The notes under the pieces: model-generated
Told to the model about the DNA's origin: nothing
Databases searched by the model: none
The model's input: the letters and a program-made list of their open reading frames with translations, nothing else
Position numbers and translations under genes: made by a program
Part shown: piece after piece, positions 50,432 through 58,490 of the stretch
Layout: each line of letters begins with the position of its first letter
Numbering within the stretch: the first letter of the stretch is position 1
NCBI GenBank assembly: GCA_946185305.1
Contig: CAMHJE010000001.1
Span: 31,617 to 95,616, forward strand
Length of the DNA: 64,000 bases
Direction: 5' to 3'
Source of the DNA: UBA3792 sp946185305
GTDB taxonomy: Bacteria > Bacillota > Clostridia > Christensenellales > CAG-138

Positions 50432-52630
50432 ATGACGTTTTATGAATACCTGAAAGCCTTTACCGAAACGTATCGGGCGCATATCCATGACGACGTTTCT
50501 TTGCGCGAAGCGTATTGCATCGCCGTGCAGAGCCGCTATGAATTTCTGCCGCTGCAGGCGGGCGAGCCGCTTGCCGGGCGCAAGCGCGTCCTGCCGGTCG
50601 GCTTTTTGAATGAACCCCTGCTCGGCAGAAGCGTGTGCTGGTTCGTCGATGAGGGCCGCGCCATGCTCGCCCTCGAAAATGACGGCGCGACCGAAGCCGA
50701 GATCGAGGACGCCAAGGCCATGCTTGCCTTTTGGCGAACGCAGGAGACGCGGAAAAACCTGCGCGCATCGTACCCGGCGGACATTGCCGAGGCGCTGCCG
50801 GAGGATATCTACTGGGAGCACAGCGAGGTCGCATTCCCGCTGTACCGCGTCGTCGGTTCATATCTCGATTACGACAAGCTCCTGCGGCTCGGGCTTGACG
50901 GCATGAAGGCCGAGATCGAAGCGTATCAAAAGGCCGCCGCGCCGGGCTCGACCGCCGACGGCCTCTATCGCGGATGCCGGATCGCGCTCGATGCGCTGTC
51001 CGACGTTGCGCGCCGTTATGCCGAAAACGCCGCGGCGCTCGGCAATGCACGGCTTTCTGTGGCACTCAACAAGATCGCACATGAAAAGCCGGATACTTTC
51101 TTGGAGGCGATCCAGCTGGCATGGCTGTACAGCCTGATTTCCGGCGTGCTGAATTACGGCCGCATGGACGATTACCTCGGGGACTATTTGGCGCGCGATC
51201 TGGACAGCGGCGCGATCACCGAGGCCGAGGCGCTGGACATTCTCTGCTGCCAATGGCGGCTGATTGACGAGCGCAAGACCGTGTTCCACGGCCGCGTGAT
51301 CATCGGCGGGCGCGGACGGCACAACGAAGCGAACGCCGACCGCTTTGCCATGCTTGCGATGGAAGCCTCCCGCATCGTCGCGGAAGCCGAGCCGCAGCTT
51401 TCCCTGCGCTTTTACGAAGGGCAGAACCCCAAGCTGATGGAAAAGGCGCTCGACGTGATCGGCGAGGGCAAGGTTTACCCGATGCTCTATAACGACGATG
51501 TGAATATCCCGTCCGTGATGCGCGCGTTTGATCTGCCCGAAAGCGAAGCGGTCAATTATTGCTTTTTCGGCTGCGGCGAGTATGTGATCAACAAGCGCAG
51601 CACCGGCTCCCCGAACGGGATCATCAATCTTTTGAAGGCGCTCGAAATTACGCTGTTCAACGGGCATGACGTGCTCGATCCCAAGGCGCGCGGCTTGGCG
51701 CTCGGCGCGTTCGAGAGCTTCACATCGTTCGAGGATTTCTACGCCGTATACAAGGAACAGCTTGCGTTCTATATCGAAAAGCTCGCGCGGTGCGAGAAGA
51801 TGGAGTACGACTATTGCGCCAAGGTCGGCTCGTTCCTCTACATCTCGATGCTGATGGACGACTGCATGGCGCGCGGCAAAAGCCTGCTCGCGGGCGGCGT
51901 CCGCTATGAGGGCGGCACGCTCGAAACCTACGGCAATATCAATACCGCGAACAGCCTCTATGCGATCAAAACGCTCGTGTTCGAGCAAAAAAAGATCGCG
52001 CCCGATATGCTGCTTCGGGCGCTGCAAAGCAATTTCGAGGGGTATGAAGCGGAAAGGCGGATGCTGCTCGACGCCGAAAAGTACGGCAACGATCAGGACG
52101 GCGCGGACGCGATGGCCGTGGATCTGCACGAATATGTCTGCCGCACGGTGCGCGATCTGGCGCCGCAGGTGGGGCTGCACAGCTACATGGTCGTCATCAT
52201 CAACAACGAAGCGAATACGGTGCTCGGCCGGTTCACGGCGGCTTCCGCGGACGGGCGCAAGGCGCGCGAGCCGATGGCGAATGCGAACAACCCGGCGGGC
52301 GGTACGGATCAAAACGGCGTCACGGCCATGCTCAATTCGCTTGTGAAGCTGCGCACCGACATCCACGCGGGCGCGGTGCAGAACATGACGTTCTCGCCCG
52401 AGCTGTTCAACGATAACCGCCCGGTACTGCGGGCGCTGCTGCAGACGTATTTTGACAACGGCGGCCCGCAATGCATGATCAACGTTCTGCACAGAGGCGA
52501 TTTGGAGGACGCGATGGCGCACCCGGAGCGGCATCAAAGCCTGCTCGTCCGTGTCGGTGGCTTCTCGGCCCGATTCGTCACGCTCTCGCCCGACGTGCAG
52601 CGGGAGATCGCGTCCAGAACGCTGTATTGA
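50432..52630 (+). CDS. Glycyl radical enzyme of unassigned substrate
   Basis: 732 residues, shorter than PFL or the diol dehydratases (about 760-850). The C-terminal radical motif is RVGGFSARF with the radical site at Gly710, 22 residues from the end. The active-site loop reads CFFGCGEYV, giving thiyl Cys381 and Glu383 as base in a G-C-G-E arrangement. PFL itself has two adjacent cysteines, so this is not PFL; a Cys-x-Glu pair is the mark of dehydratase, lyase and decarboxylase members. The middle residue (Gly) differs from the common GCVE and GCIE forms. Position in the island suggests that it acts on a sugar-derived compound. GGAGGGAGA precedes the ATG. Confidence 0.88.
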   Translation: MTFYEYLKAFTETYRAHIHDDVSLREAYCIAVQSRYEFLPLQAGEPLAGRKRVLPVGFLNEPLLGRSVCWFVDEGRAMLALENDGATEAEIEDAKAMLAFWRTQETRKNLRASYPADIAEALPEDIYWEHSEVAFPLYRVVGSYLDYDKLLRLGLDGMKAEIEAYQKAAAPGSTADGLYRGCRIALDALSDVARRYAENAAALGNARLSVALNKIAHEKPDTFLEAIQLAWLYSLISGVLNYGRMDDYLGDYLARDLDSGAITEAEALDILCCQWRLIDERKTVFHGRVIIGGRGRHNEANADRFAMLAMEASRIVAEAEPQLSLRFYEGQNPKLMEKALDVIGEGKVYPMLYNDDVNIPSVMRAFDLPESEAVNYCFFGCGEYVINKRSTGSPNGIINLLKALEITLFNGHDVLDPKARGLALGAFESFTSFEDFYAVYKEQLAFYIEKLARCEKMEYDYCAKVGSFLYISMLMDDCMARGKSLLAGGVRYEGGTLETYGNINTANSLYAIKTLVFEQKKIAPDMLLRALQSNFEGYEAERRMLLDAEKYGNDQDGADAMAVDLHEYVCRTVRDLAPQVGLHSYMVVIINNEANTVLGRFTAASADGRKAREPMANANNPAGGTDQNGVTAMLNSLVKLRTDIHAGAVQNMTFSPELFNDNRPVLRALLQTYFDNGGPQCMINVLHRGDLEDAMAHPERHQSLLVRVGGFSARFVTLSPDVQREIASRTLY

Positions 52631-52660
52631 AAAAACGGCGTGCCGCAGAACGACACGCCG
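52629..52660 (-). terminator. Terminator of the GH13 pair (minus), possibly also of the glycyl radical enzyme gene
   Basis: A 7-bp stem CGGCGTG/CACGCCG (52636-52642 with 52654-52660) is followed on the minus strand by six T residues. On the plus strand the tail is poor. Confidence 0.7.
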
Positions 52661-52672
52661 CAAAAGCTCCCT

Positions 52673-54877
52673 TTATTTCATATCCAAGATCACACCGGCA
52701 TAGGGCGCAAGCTCTGTGCCGTTTTCGTTTGCCGTCACGTCCCCGACGGCGGCGAGCACCGTCCCGCCCTGCGGATAGGACGCAGGCGCATCGGACAGAT
52801 TCACAAGCACAAGCCGCGTCTGCGCGCCGTCGGTGCGCTTGCAGGCAAATACCGCCGAGCCGGTATAGAGGTATGCGGTATCCATCGTGTTCGGGACGAA
52901 CGTGCGCTTGGCGGCGATCAGATCGGTGAAGAACGCTTCTAAATTTTCGCCGTTGAGCCGGTAGGTCGCCGGGTCCTCGTCGCCCTGATACGCGAAGATC
53001 ACGCCGTCGATCCAGCCGAGCGCCGTCCACAGCGCCTTGGCCTTTTCGGTGCCGTACACGACCTGCGCGCGCGCCGCGTCGAACGTCCATGTCACGGTGT
53101 CATGGTTGCCCAAAAACCGCAGCTTCAGCTGCCCCGGCACCGAGGTGCGGTGCTCGGCTTCGAGATAGGCGGTCAGCGCCGCCGTAAAATCGGCGTCGGA
53201 AAGGTTCGCGTGGTTCAGGTTGAACAGCGTCCGATACAGCGGCATGTCGTAGAACACGTCGGTCACGGCGGCATAGGCGGGGGAGGGATGGAAGTTCTCG
53301 GGCAGCAGCAGCACGTTCGCGCCGCCGGCCTTGAAGCCCTCGCGGTAGCAGGACACGACGTTGCGCCCTGCCATCAGACCCGCCGCCGACGCGCGCACGC
53401 CGGTGACGGCTTCGTTCCAGTTCGGCAGACCGCCCATGCTGCAGTCGATCCGCGCCCCGTCCAAGCCGAGCTTTTCGGCGTAATACTCGGTCAGCTCGAA
53501 ATTGTAGGCGGCATAGTCCGGGTGGTTGTAGTCCATCGAGACGCAATCCCACTCGATCCGGTTCTTGCCGTCCTTGTCCTTGGCGATCCAGTCCGGATGC
53601 TCCTTCGCAAACGGATAGACCGGGCGCGGGCCGTGCGGCACAAAGTCGAACAGCACCTTCAGGCCGAGGCCGTGCGCCGTGTCGATAAACGTTTTCGCCT
53701 CGGCTTCGCCGCCATAGCGCGGGTCGATCACGGCTTGGTCGATCGGCTCATAGACGTTGTCACCCGTGTGCGAGAACACCGGCAGCAGCCAGATCGCATC
53801 AAAGCCCATCTCCGCCACCGGCTGGATGCGCTCGGCGTAAGCGGCAAGCGTCCAGCGGTTGAAATAGTCGGTGTCCATCGTGCCGAACGGGTGCGCCGAA
53901 TAGATCGCGCAAAGGTTCTCCGCGGCGGTCGTGTCGGTCGGCGTGTGATAGCCGAGCGCCGTCCAAAGCTGCGCCACCGCGTCATAGGCGTCGGTGGTCG
54001 CGTCGTGCAGCGGCAGGTACAGCGTCCCGACGGTCATCGGCTTGTCCTTGGTCAAATATCCCTCGCACGCGGCCAAAAAGCCGACGCAAGGCTTTTGATT
54101 CTCGTCCGACCAGCTGGCGGTCGTCCATTTTTCGACCTCATCGACAAACACGATGTTTTCGGCATGCTCGCCCTCCCGAAGCTGTACGACCGGCGCGGCA
54201 TAGTCGGCGCTTTCGGCGCGGTAGCGCATCCGCGTCTTATACGCAAGCCGTCCGGACGGCGTACTGCCGGGGAACTCGAATGTCGCGTCCGCGAGCGAAA
54301 AGCCCTCGATGCCCGCGGTCACAAACCCGACACCGTTGATCTCATGCCGATCGTCGTCCGAAACCGACAGCGTTGCCGAAAGCGCAAGCGCGCCGTTGAG
54401 CATCGTGTAGCCATAGCGCACGGTCAGCGTGCCGTAGGTCATATCGACCGCAAAGCCGTCGCCCGTCGTATCGAACGTGATCGCGTCCGGCGCGGGAAGC
54501 TCCTTCATGCGCGGGTAGAGCGTCGGCAGCTCGTAGGTTGCGAGCTTGCCCATGTCGATGTAGCCGAGCTGATTCAACAGCGCCTTGCCGTCGATGCCGA
54601 GGTCGATATAGACGCGCCCGAAGGACAGCGCGCCGTCCGCGTTCTGCACCCCGGTCAGAAAGCCGGTATGTTTGTCCACGGTCGCAGTCATACCGCCATG
54701 GGTGAACGTGATCGTTTCGTCGCCGTCCGTGCACGTCACGGCGGGGGCGGCGGTCGGTATCGGCGCTTCCGTGGCGGTCGGGGCGGGGCTTTCCTGCGGT
54801 GCGGCACAGCCGATCAGCAGGAACAGCAGCAAAGCAAAGCAGAGAGCCGGCCGCGCCATGCGGGAAAAACGGTTCAT
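52673..54877 (-). CDS. Secreted GH13 lipoprotein (alpha-amylase family)
   Basis: 734 residues from the ATG at 54875-54877. GGAGGTG lies 4 nt upstream and overlaps the end of the previous gene; longer in-frame starts have no binding site. Lipobox LIGC gives an anchored Cys24, then a P/T/A spacer. A beta-sandwich region (about 50-330) precedes the barrel with VLFDFVPHG, ARIDCSMGG (nucleophile Asp478), LLPENF (acid/base Glu527) and LGNHDT (Asp593). A C-terminal beta domain completes the GH13 plan. It probably trims an alpha-glucan or related oligosaccharide on the cell surface before import. It is homologous to the cytosolic GH13 enzyme directly upstream. Confidence 0.87.
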   Translation of the reverse strand: MNRFSRMARPALCFALLLFLLIGCAAPQESPAPTATEAPIPTAAPAVTCTDGDETITFTHGGMTATVDKHTGFLTGVQNADGALSFGRVYIDLGIDGKALLNQLGYIDMGKLATYELPTLYPRMKELPAPDAITFDTTGDGFAVDMTYGTLTVRYGYTMLNGALALSATLSVSDDDRHEINGVGFVTAGIEGFSLADATFEFPGSTPSGRLAYKTRMRYRAESADYAAPVVQLREGEHAENIVFVDEVEKWTTASWSDENQKPCVGFLAACEGYLTKDKPMTVGTLYLPLHDATTDAYDAVAQLWTALGYHTPTDTTAAENLCAIYSAHPFGTMDTDYFNRWTLAAYAERIQPVAEMGFDAIWLLPVFSHTGDNVYEPIDQAVIDPRYGGEAEAKTFIDTAHGLGLKVLFDFVPHGPRPVYPFAKEHPDWIAKDKDGKNRIEWDCVSMDYNHPDYAAYNFELTEYYAEKLGLDGARIDCSMGGLPNWNEAVTGVRASAAGLMAGRNVVSCYREGFKAGGANVLLLPENFHPSPAYAAVTDVFYDMPLYRTLFNLNHANLSDADFTAALTAYLEAEHRTSVPGQLKLRFLGNHDTVTWTFDAARAQVVYGTEKAKALWTALGWIDGVIFAYQGDEDPATYRLNGENLEAFFTDLIAAKRTFVPNTMDTAYLYTGSAVFACKRTDGAQTRLVLVNLSDAPASYPQGGTVLAAVGDVTANENGTELAPYAGVILDMK

Positions 54878-54878
54878 C

Positions 54879-56927
54879 TTACACCTCCGCGTCCAGGATC
54901 CGGTAGGCCCACGGCGCAAGCGGGGCGGAGGCTTCGGCGTCCGTGCTGTCAAACAGCAGCTTGCCGGAAGCGCCTGCCGGGATCGGCTGCGGCGCGTCGG
55001 AAAGGTTCAGCAGCACCCACACGCTGTGCTCACCCTCGGTCTGATACGGGGCGGGCGGCACATCCTCCTTCACACGCAAAAACGCCATCACCGGCGTGCC
55101 GGTATGGAGGTACTCGGTGCGGTTCGAGCCGCGCGGGATAAAGCGGCGGCGGGCGGAAAGCAGTTCGGTGAAGTAGGCCGTCAGGTTCTCGCCGTCGTGC
55201 CCGTAGATCGCCGGATCCTCGTCACCCTGATAGAGCATCGGCACGCCGTCGAGCAGCGCGATCAAGGCAAACAGCGCCTTCGCGCCGTCCGTGCCGTAGC
55301 AGTCCACGGCGCGCTTCGATTGCCACACCCACGAAACCGTGTCGTGATTGCCCAAAAAGCGCATCTTGTGGTAGTTCGCCGGGAACAGCCACGCTTCGCG
55401 CTCCAGGTAGTCGGTCAGCCCTTCGACGAACGCCGCGGGATCGGTGTGCAGCTTGGCTTCCAGATCGACGAACGCACGGTATAGGTTCATGCCGTAGAAC
55501 AGGTCGGTGCAATGGTAGTAGTTCGGGATCGGGTTGAAGTTTTCCGGCAGGATGAACGACGGCTTGCCGCCACGCAGAAACCCTTCGCGGATCGCCTCGG
55601 TGATGTGAACGCCGGCAAGGACGCTGTTGCCGCTCGGCCGATTGCCGGGGTAGGGCCGCCAGTTGGAGAGCCCGCCCATCGCGCAGTCGATCCGCGCGCC
55701 GTCCACGCCGAAGCGGTCCACATGATCGTGCACCAGCTCCGCGGTGTATTCCTGATAGCCGGGGTGGTTGTAGTCCATCGAGACACATTCCCATTCGTCC
55801 TGCAAAGAGCCGTCGCGCCGCTTGGACGGCCATGTCGGGTTGTCCTGCGCAATCGGAAATTCCGGCGCGGGGCCGTGCGGCACATAGTCGAACAGAATCG
55901 TCATGCCGAGCGCGTGCGCCCTGTCGCAATAGTATTTGCAGCCCTGTTCGCCGCCGTAGCGCGGGTCGATCACGCCCTGATCGGTCGAATGGTAGACGCC
56001 GCCCGCGTCATGCTCAAAGACCGGCAGCAGCCATACGTGGTCGATGCCCATGGCCTTGAGCTTCGGCAGGTACTCGGCATATTGATAGAGATCGTCCTTT
56101 TTCGGGAAGCCCGCGTCCATCGTGCCGGACGGGTGGCAGGAGTACATCACGCCGTCCGTGATGCCGCCGGTCGTGGCCTTGTAACCGAGGCTTTCGACGA
56201 GTGCGCGCGCCGCAAGGTACGGGTTGCCGCTGTCCACCGGCAGCAGATACAGGCTGCCGACCTTGGCGGTTTCGCCCGTGTGCAGATCCATTTCGAGCGC
56301 GGCGTTGTACACAAACGTCGTTTCGCTGCCGCAGCGGTACACGCCGCAGCCCCATTTTTCGATGGGATCGATGAACAAAAGATCGAGATCGCCGTTTGGC
56401 AGCTTGGCATGCGTACAGAAGTTGATCAGGCCGGTCTGCACAACCTCGTTGTCACCGAGCTGCCTTGCGTCGCAATGTGCAATCGGGGCGTTGGCGGGGA
56501 AGTCGAATACGACCTCGTCGGTCGGCAGCGTCAGCAGAAACGCGCAGGCGTTCAGGTACAGCGGTTTTTCGGCGCGGCTCAAAAGCTGCAAGTCGACTTT
56601 CAGGTTCGTTTCGAGCAGCGTATAGGTGACGGTGACGGTCACGGCAGGCAGCGAAAAGACCGCAGTGACATGCGTTTTGTCGTGCGTAAGGGAAACGGGC
56701 AAAAGGTCGAACCGCTTGCCGGTGGGCCGGATATTCGGAAGGTTCCATGTACGGAAGTTCAGCATCGACTCGTAAACCAAAAGCTCGTTTGCCATGCGCT
56801 CGTCGCAGCCGAAATCGAAGCCGAACGACGCGACCGGTACGGTAAGTGCGCCGCGCGTCAGCTGCACCGGACGCCCCGTTTTTTCGTCAAACGCGCAGCT
56901 AAGCGTCGAATTTTGCAAAAAAATCAT
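54879..56927 (-). CDS. Cytosolic GH13 glycosidase (alpha-amylase family)
   Basis: 682 residues, no signal peptide. It has the same domain plan as the lipoprotein downstream: beta region (about 1-255), barrel with DYVPHG, ARIDCAMGG (nucleophile Asp414), ILPENF (acid/base Glu462) and FLGNHDT (Asp529), then a small beta domain. Pairing of a surface and a cytosolic homologue suggests that both attack the same type of alpha-linkage, the second on imported pieces. Its ATG follows CGGAGGTTTTTT. An operator and promoter lie just upstream, shared with rpiB on the other strand. The precise specificity is unknown. Confidence 0.86.
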   Translation of the reverse strand: MIFLQNSTLSCAFDEKTGRPVQLTRGALTVPVASFGFDFGCDERMANELLVYESMLNFRTWNLPNIRPTGKRFDLLPVSLTHDKTHVTAVFSLPAVTVTVTYTLLETNLKVDLQLLSRAEKPLYLNACAFLLTLPTDEVVFDFPANAPIAHCDARQLGDNEVVQTGLINFCTHAKLPNGDLDLLFIDPIEKWGCGVYRCGSETTFVYNAALEMDLHTGETAKVGSLYLLPVDSGNPYLAARALVESLGYKATTGGITDGVMYSCHPSGTMDAGFPKKDDLYQYAEYLPKLKAMGIDHVWLLPVFEHDAGGVYHSTDQGVIDPRYGGEQGCKYYCDRAHALGMTILFDYVPHGPAPEFPIAQDNPTWPSKRRDGSLQDEWECVSMDYNHPGYQEYTAELVHDHVDRFGVDGARIDCAMGGLSNWRPYPGNRPSGNSVLAGVHITEAIREGFLRGGKPSFILPENFNPIPNYYHCTDLFYGMNLYRAFVDLEAKLHTDPAAFVEGLTDYLEREAWLFPANYHKMRFLGNHDTVSWVWQSKRAVDCYGTDGAKALFALIALLDGVPMLYQGDEDPAIYGHDGENLTAYFTELLSARRRFIPRGSNRTEYLHTGTPVMAFLRVKEDVPPAPYQTEGEHSVWVLLNLSDAPQPIPAGASGKLLFDSTDAEASAPLAPWAYRILDAEV

Positions 56928-56957
56928 AAAAAACCTCCGAATTTTGAAAAATTTTTG

Positions 56958-56986
56958 TTTGCGTAAACGATTACCTATGATATGAT
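56958..56986 (+). promoter_or_regulatory. Probable promoter of rpiB/ribokinase
   Basis: TTTGCG (56958-56963) and TATGAT (56981-56986), 17-bp spacer. The -35 is weak; the operator copy lies between the two boxes. Confidence 0.45.
56963..56974. promoter_or_regulatory. LacI-type operator, copy 8 (GH13/rpiB divergent region)
   Basis: GTAAACGATTAC, identical to copy 1. It lies downstream of the GH13 promoter and between the -35 and -10 boxes of the rpiB promoter, so one site could repress both directions. Confidence 0.75.
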
Positions 56987-56987
56987 A

Positions 56988-57016
56988 AGCATAGCAAAAT
57001 CCCTGTAAAATGTCAA
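56988..57016 (-). promoter_or_regulatory. Promoter of the GH13 pair
   Basis: On the minus strand TTGACA (57011-57016) and TATGCT (56988-56993), 17-bp spacer. Confidence 0.68.
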
Positions 57017-57036
57017 CCGAAATAGGAGGCTAACGA

Positions 57037-57480
57037 ATGAAAATCGGAATCGGAAACGACCATGCGGGCGTGGAGATGAAGCAGGAAATCAAGACGTACT
57101 TAGAGAGCAAGGGCCATGAGGTGATCGACTACGGCACGTACACGACCGAGTCGTGCAGCTATGCGACCTACGGCGAAAAGGTTGCGCGGGCGATCGTGGC
57201 GGGCGAGGTTGAGCGCGGCGTGCTGATCTGCGGCACCGGCGTCGGTATTTCCCTGGCGGCGAACAAGGTCAAGGGCATCCGCGCGGCGGTCTGCTCCGAA
57301 CCGGTCACGGCGCGGCTCGTCAAGCAGCACAACAACGTGCATATCATCGCGTTCGGCGCGCGCATCATCGGCGTCGAAACCGCCAAGGCCATTGTGGACG
57401 CGTATCTTGACGCCGAATTCCAAGGCGGCCGCCATCAGACGCGCATCGACATGGTCATGGACATCGAAAATCGCAAGTAA
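57037..57480 (+). CDS. rpiB: Ribose-5-phosphate isomerase B / allose-6-phosphate isomerase
   Basis: 147 residues, standard for RpiB/LacAB. GIGNDHAGVEMK at the N terminus binds the phosphate, and Cys65 in LICGTGVGIS is the catalytic base. The later KQHNNVHIIAFGARIIG is also typical. It interconverts ribose-5-P and ribulose-5-P; many members also use allose-6-P. With a ribokinase next (13 nt on) it can feed ribose to the pentose phosphate pathway; with the AlsK-like ROK kinase it could serve allose. AGGAGG precedes the start. Confidence 0.93.
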   Translation: MKIGIGNDHAGVEMKQEIKTYLESKGHEVIDYGTYTTESCSYATYGEKVARAIVAGEVERGVLICGTGVGISLAANKVKGIRAAVCSEPVTARLVKQHNNVHIIAFGARIIGVETAKAIVDAYLDAEFQGGRHQTRIDMVMDIENRK

Positions 57481-57492
57481 CGGGAGGATGTT

Positions 57493-58419
57493 ATGCGGGT
57501 ACTCGTTTTCGGGTCGCTGAATATCGACCGCACGTATTCCGTGCCGCACTTCGTTCGCGCGGGCGAAACGCTGACGGCTTCGCGCATGGAGCTGTTCCGC
57601 GGGGGCAAGGGCTTTAACCAGACCGTAGCGTTGGCGCGGGCGGGCGTTCCCGTAGCGATGGCGGGTGCGGTCGGCAGCGACGGCGACTTTTTGACCGAGC
57701 CGCTTTCGGCGGAGGGCGTGGATATTTCGCGTATCAAGCGCACCGACGGCGCGAGCGGGCACGCGATCATTCAGGTCAACGCCGAGGGCAACAACAGCAT
57801 TATCATCCTTGCCGGCGCGAACGGCACGATCACCCACGCCGACGCGGACGCGGCGCTGTCCGGCTACGGCAAAGGCGATTGGCTGGTGCTGCAAAACGAG
57901 ATTTCCTCGCTCGATTACATCATCCGTACCGCGCACGAAAAGGGCATGACCGTCGTGCTGAATCCGTCGCCGTTCAACGAGAGCCTGAACGCGTGCGATT
58001 TCGGCTGCGTCGATTATCTGCTTGTCAACGAGGTCGAGGCCGCCACGGTCGCGGGGCTCGGCGCGGACGCGTCGTTTGACGATATTCTGTCTGCGGTGCA
58101 GCAAAAATATCCCGCCATGAACCTGTTGATGACGCTCGGCCATCGCGGTTCCGTGTTCGTCGGGCGCGACGGCACGCGCGCAGAGAGCGGCATCTACCGC
58201 ACGAACGCCGTCGATACGACCGCCGCGGGCGACTGCTTCACGGGCTATTTCCTTGCCGCGCTGCTGGCGGGCGACCCGGCAGGCGAGGCGCTCAAGACCG
58301 CCGCGATTGCCAGCGGTATTTCCGTCTCGCGCAAGGGCGCCGCGCCCTCGATCCCGCCCCGCGCCGAGGTGGACGCCGTCCCGCGCGAAGCGGTCGGCAG
58401 CCGGTTCAGCCGCATCTAA
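57493..58419 (+). CDS. Ribokinase-like PfkB kinase
   Basis: 308 residues. GSLNIDRTYSVPHFVRAGET and FRGGKGFNQTVALARAG match ribokinase substrate-binding signatures, and DTTAAGDCFTGYF carries the catalytic Asp247. It would convert ribose to ribose-5-phosphate with ATP, and RpiB encoded before it would take the product on. The nucleoside hydrolase at 37173 is a possible ribose source. The start has GGGAGGATG upstream. A role on another pentose or hexose is possible. Confidence 0.85.
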   Translation: MRVLVFGSLNIDRTYSVPHFVRAGETLTASRMELFRGGKGFNQTVALARAGVPVAMAGAVGSDGDFLTEPLSAEGVDISRIKRTDGASGHAIIQVNAEGNNSIIILAGANGTITHADADAALSGYGKGDWLVLQNEISSLDYIIRTAHEKGMTVVLNPSPFNESLNACDFGCVDYLLVNEVEAATVAGLGADASFDDILSAVQQKYPAMNLLMTLGHRGSVFVGRDGTRAESGIYRTNAVDTTAAGDCFTGYFLAALLAGDPAGEALKTAAIASGISVSRKGAAPSIPPRAEVDAVPREAVGSRFSRI

Positions 58420-58438
58420 GAAACAAAGAGATTAAAAT

Positions 58439-58475
58439 GAGCGATCCGTTCTGTAACACGGATCGCTCGTCTTTT
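58439..58475. terminator. Bidirectional terminator between ribokinase and esterase genes
   Basis: An 11-bp perfect stem (58439-58449 with 58458-58468) with an 8-nt loop has CTTTT on the plus side and ATTTTA on the minus side. It separates the convergent ends of the island and the exporter operon. Confidence 0.8.
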
Positions 58476-58490
58476 AGCGGAATAGGTCTA

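Noticed and set aside
50432..52630. Annotation of the glycyl radical enzyme as pyruvate formate-lyase
   Set aside because: PFL needs two adjacent active-site cysteines; here the loop is G-C-G-E with a single thiyl cysteine and a glutamate.
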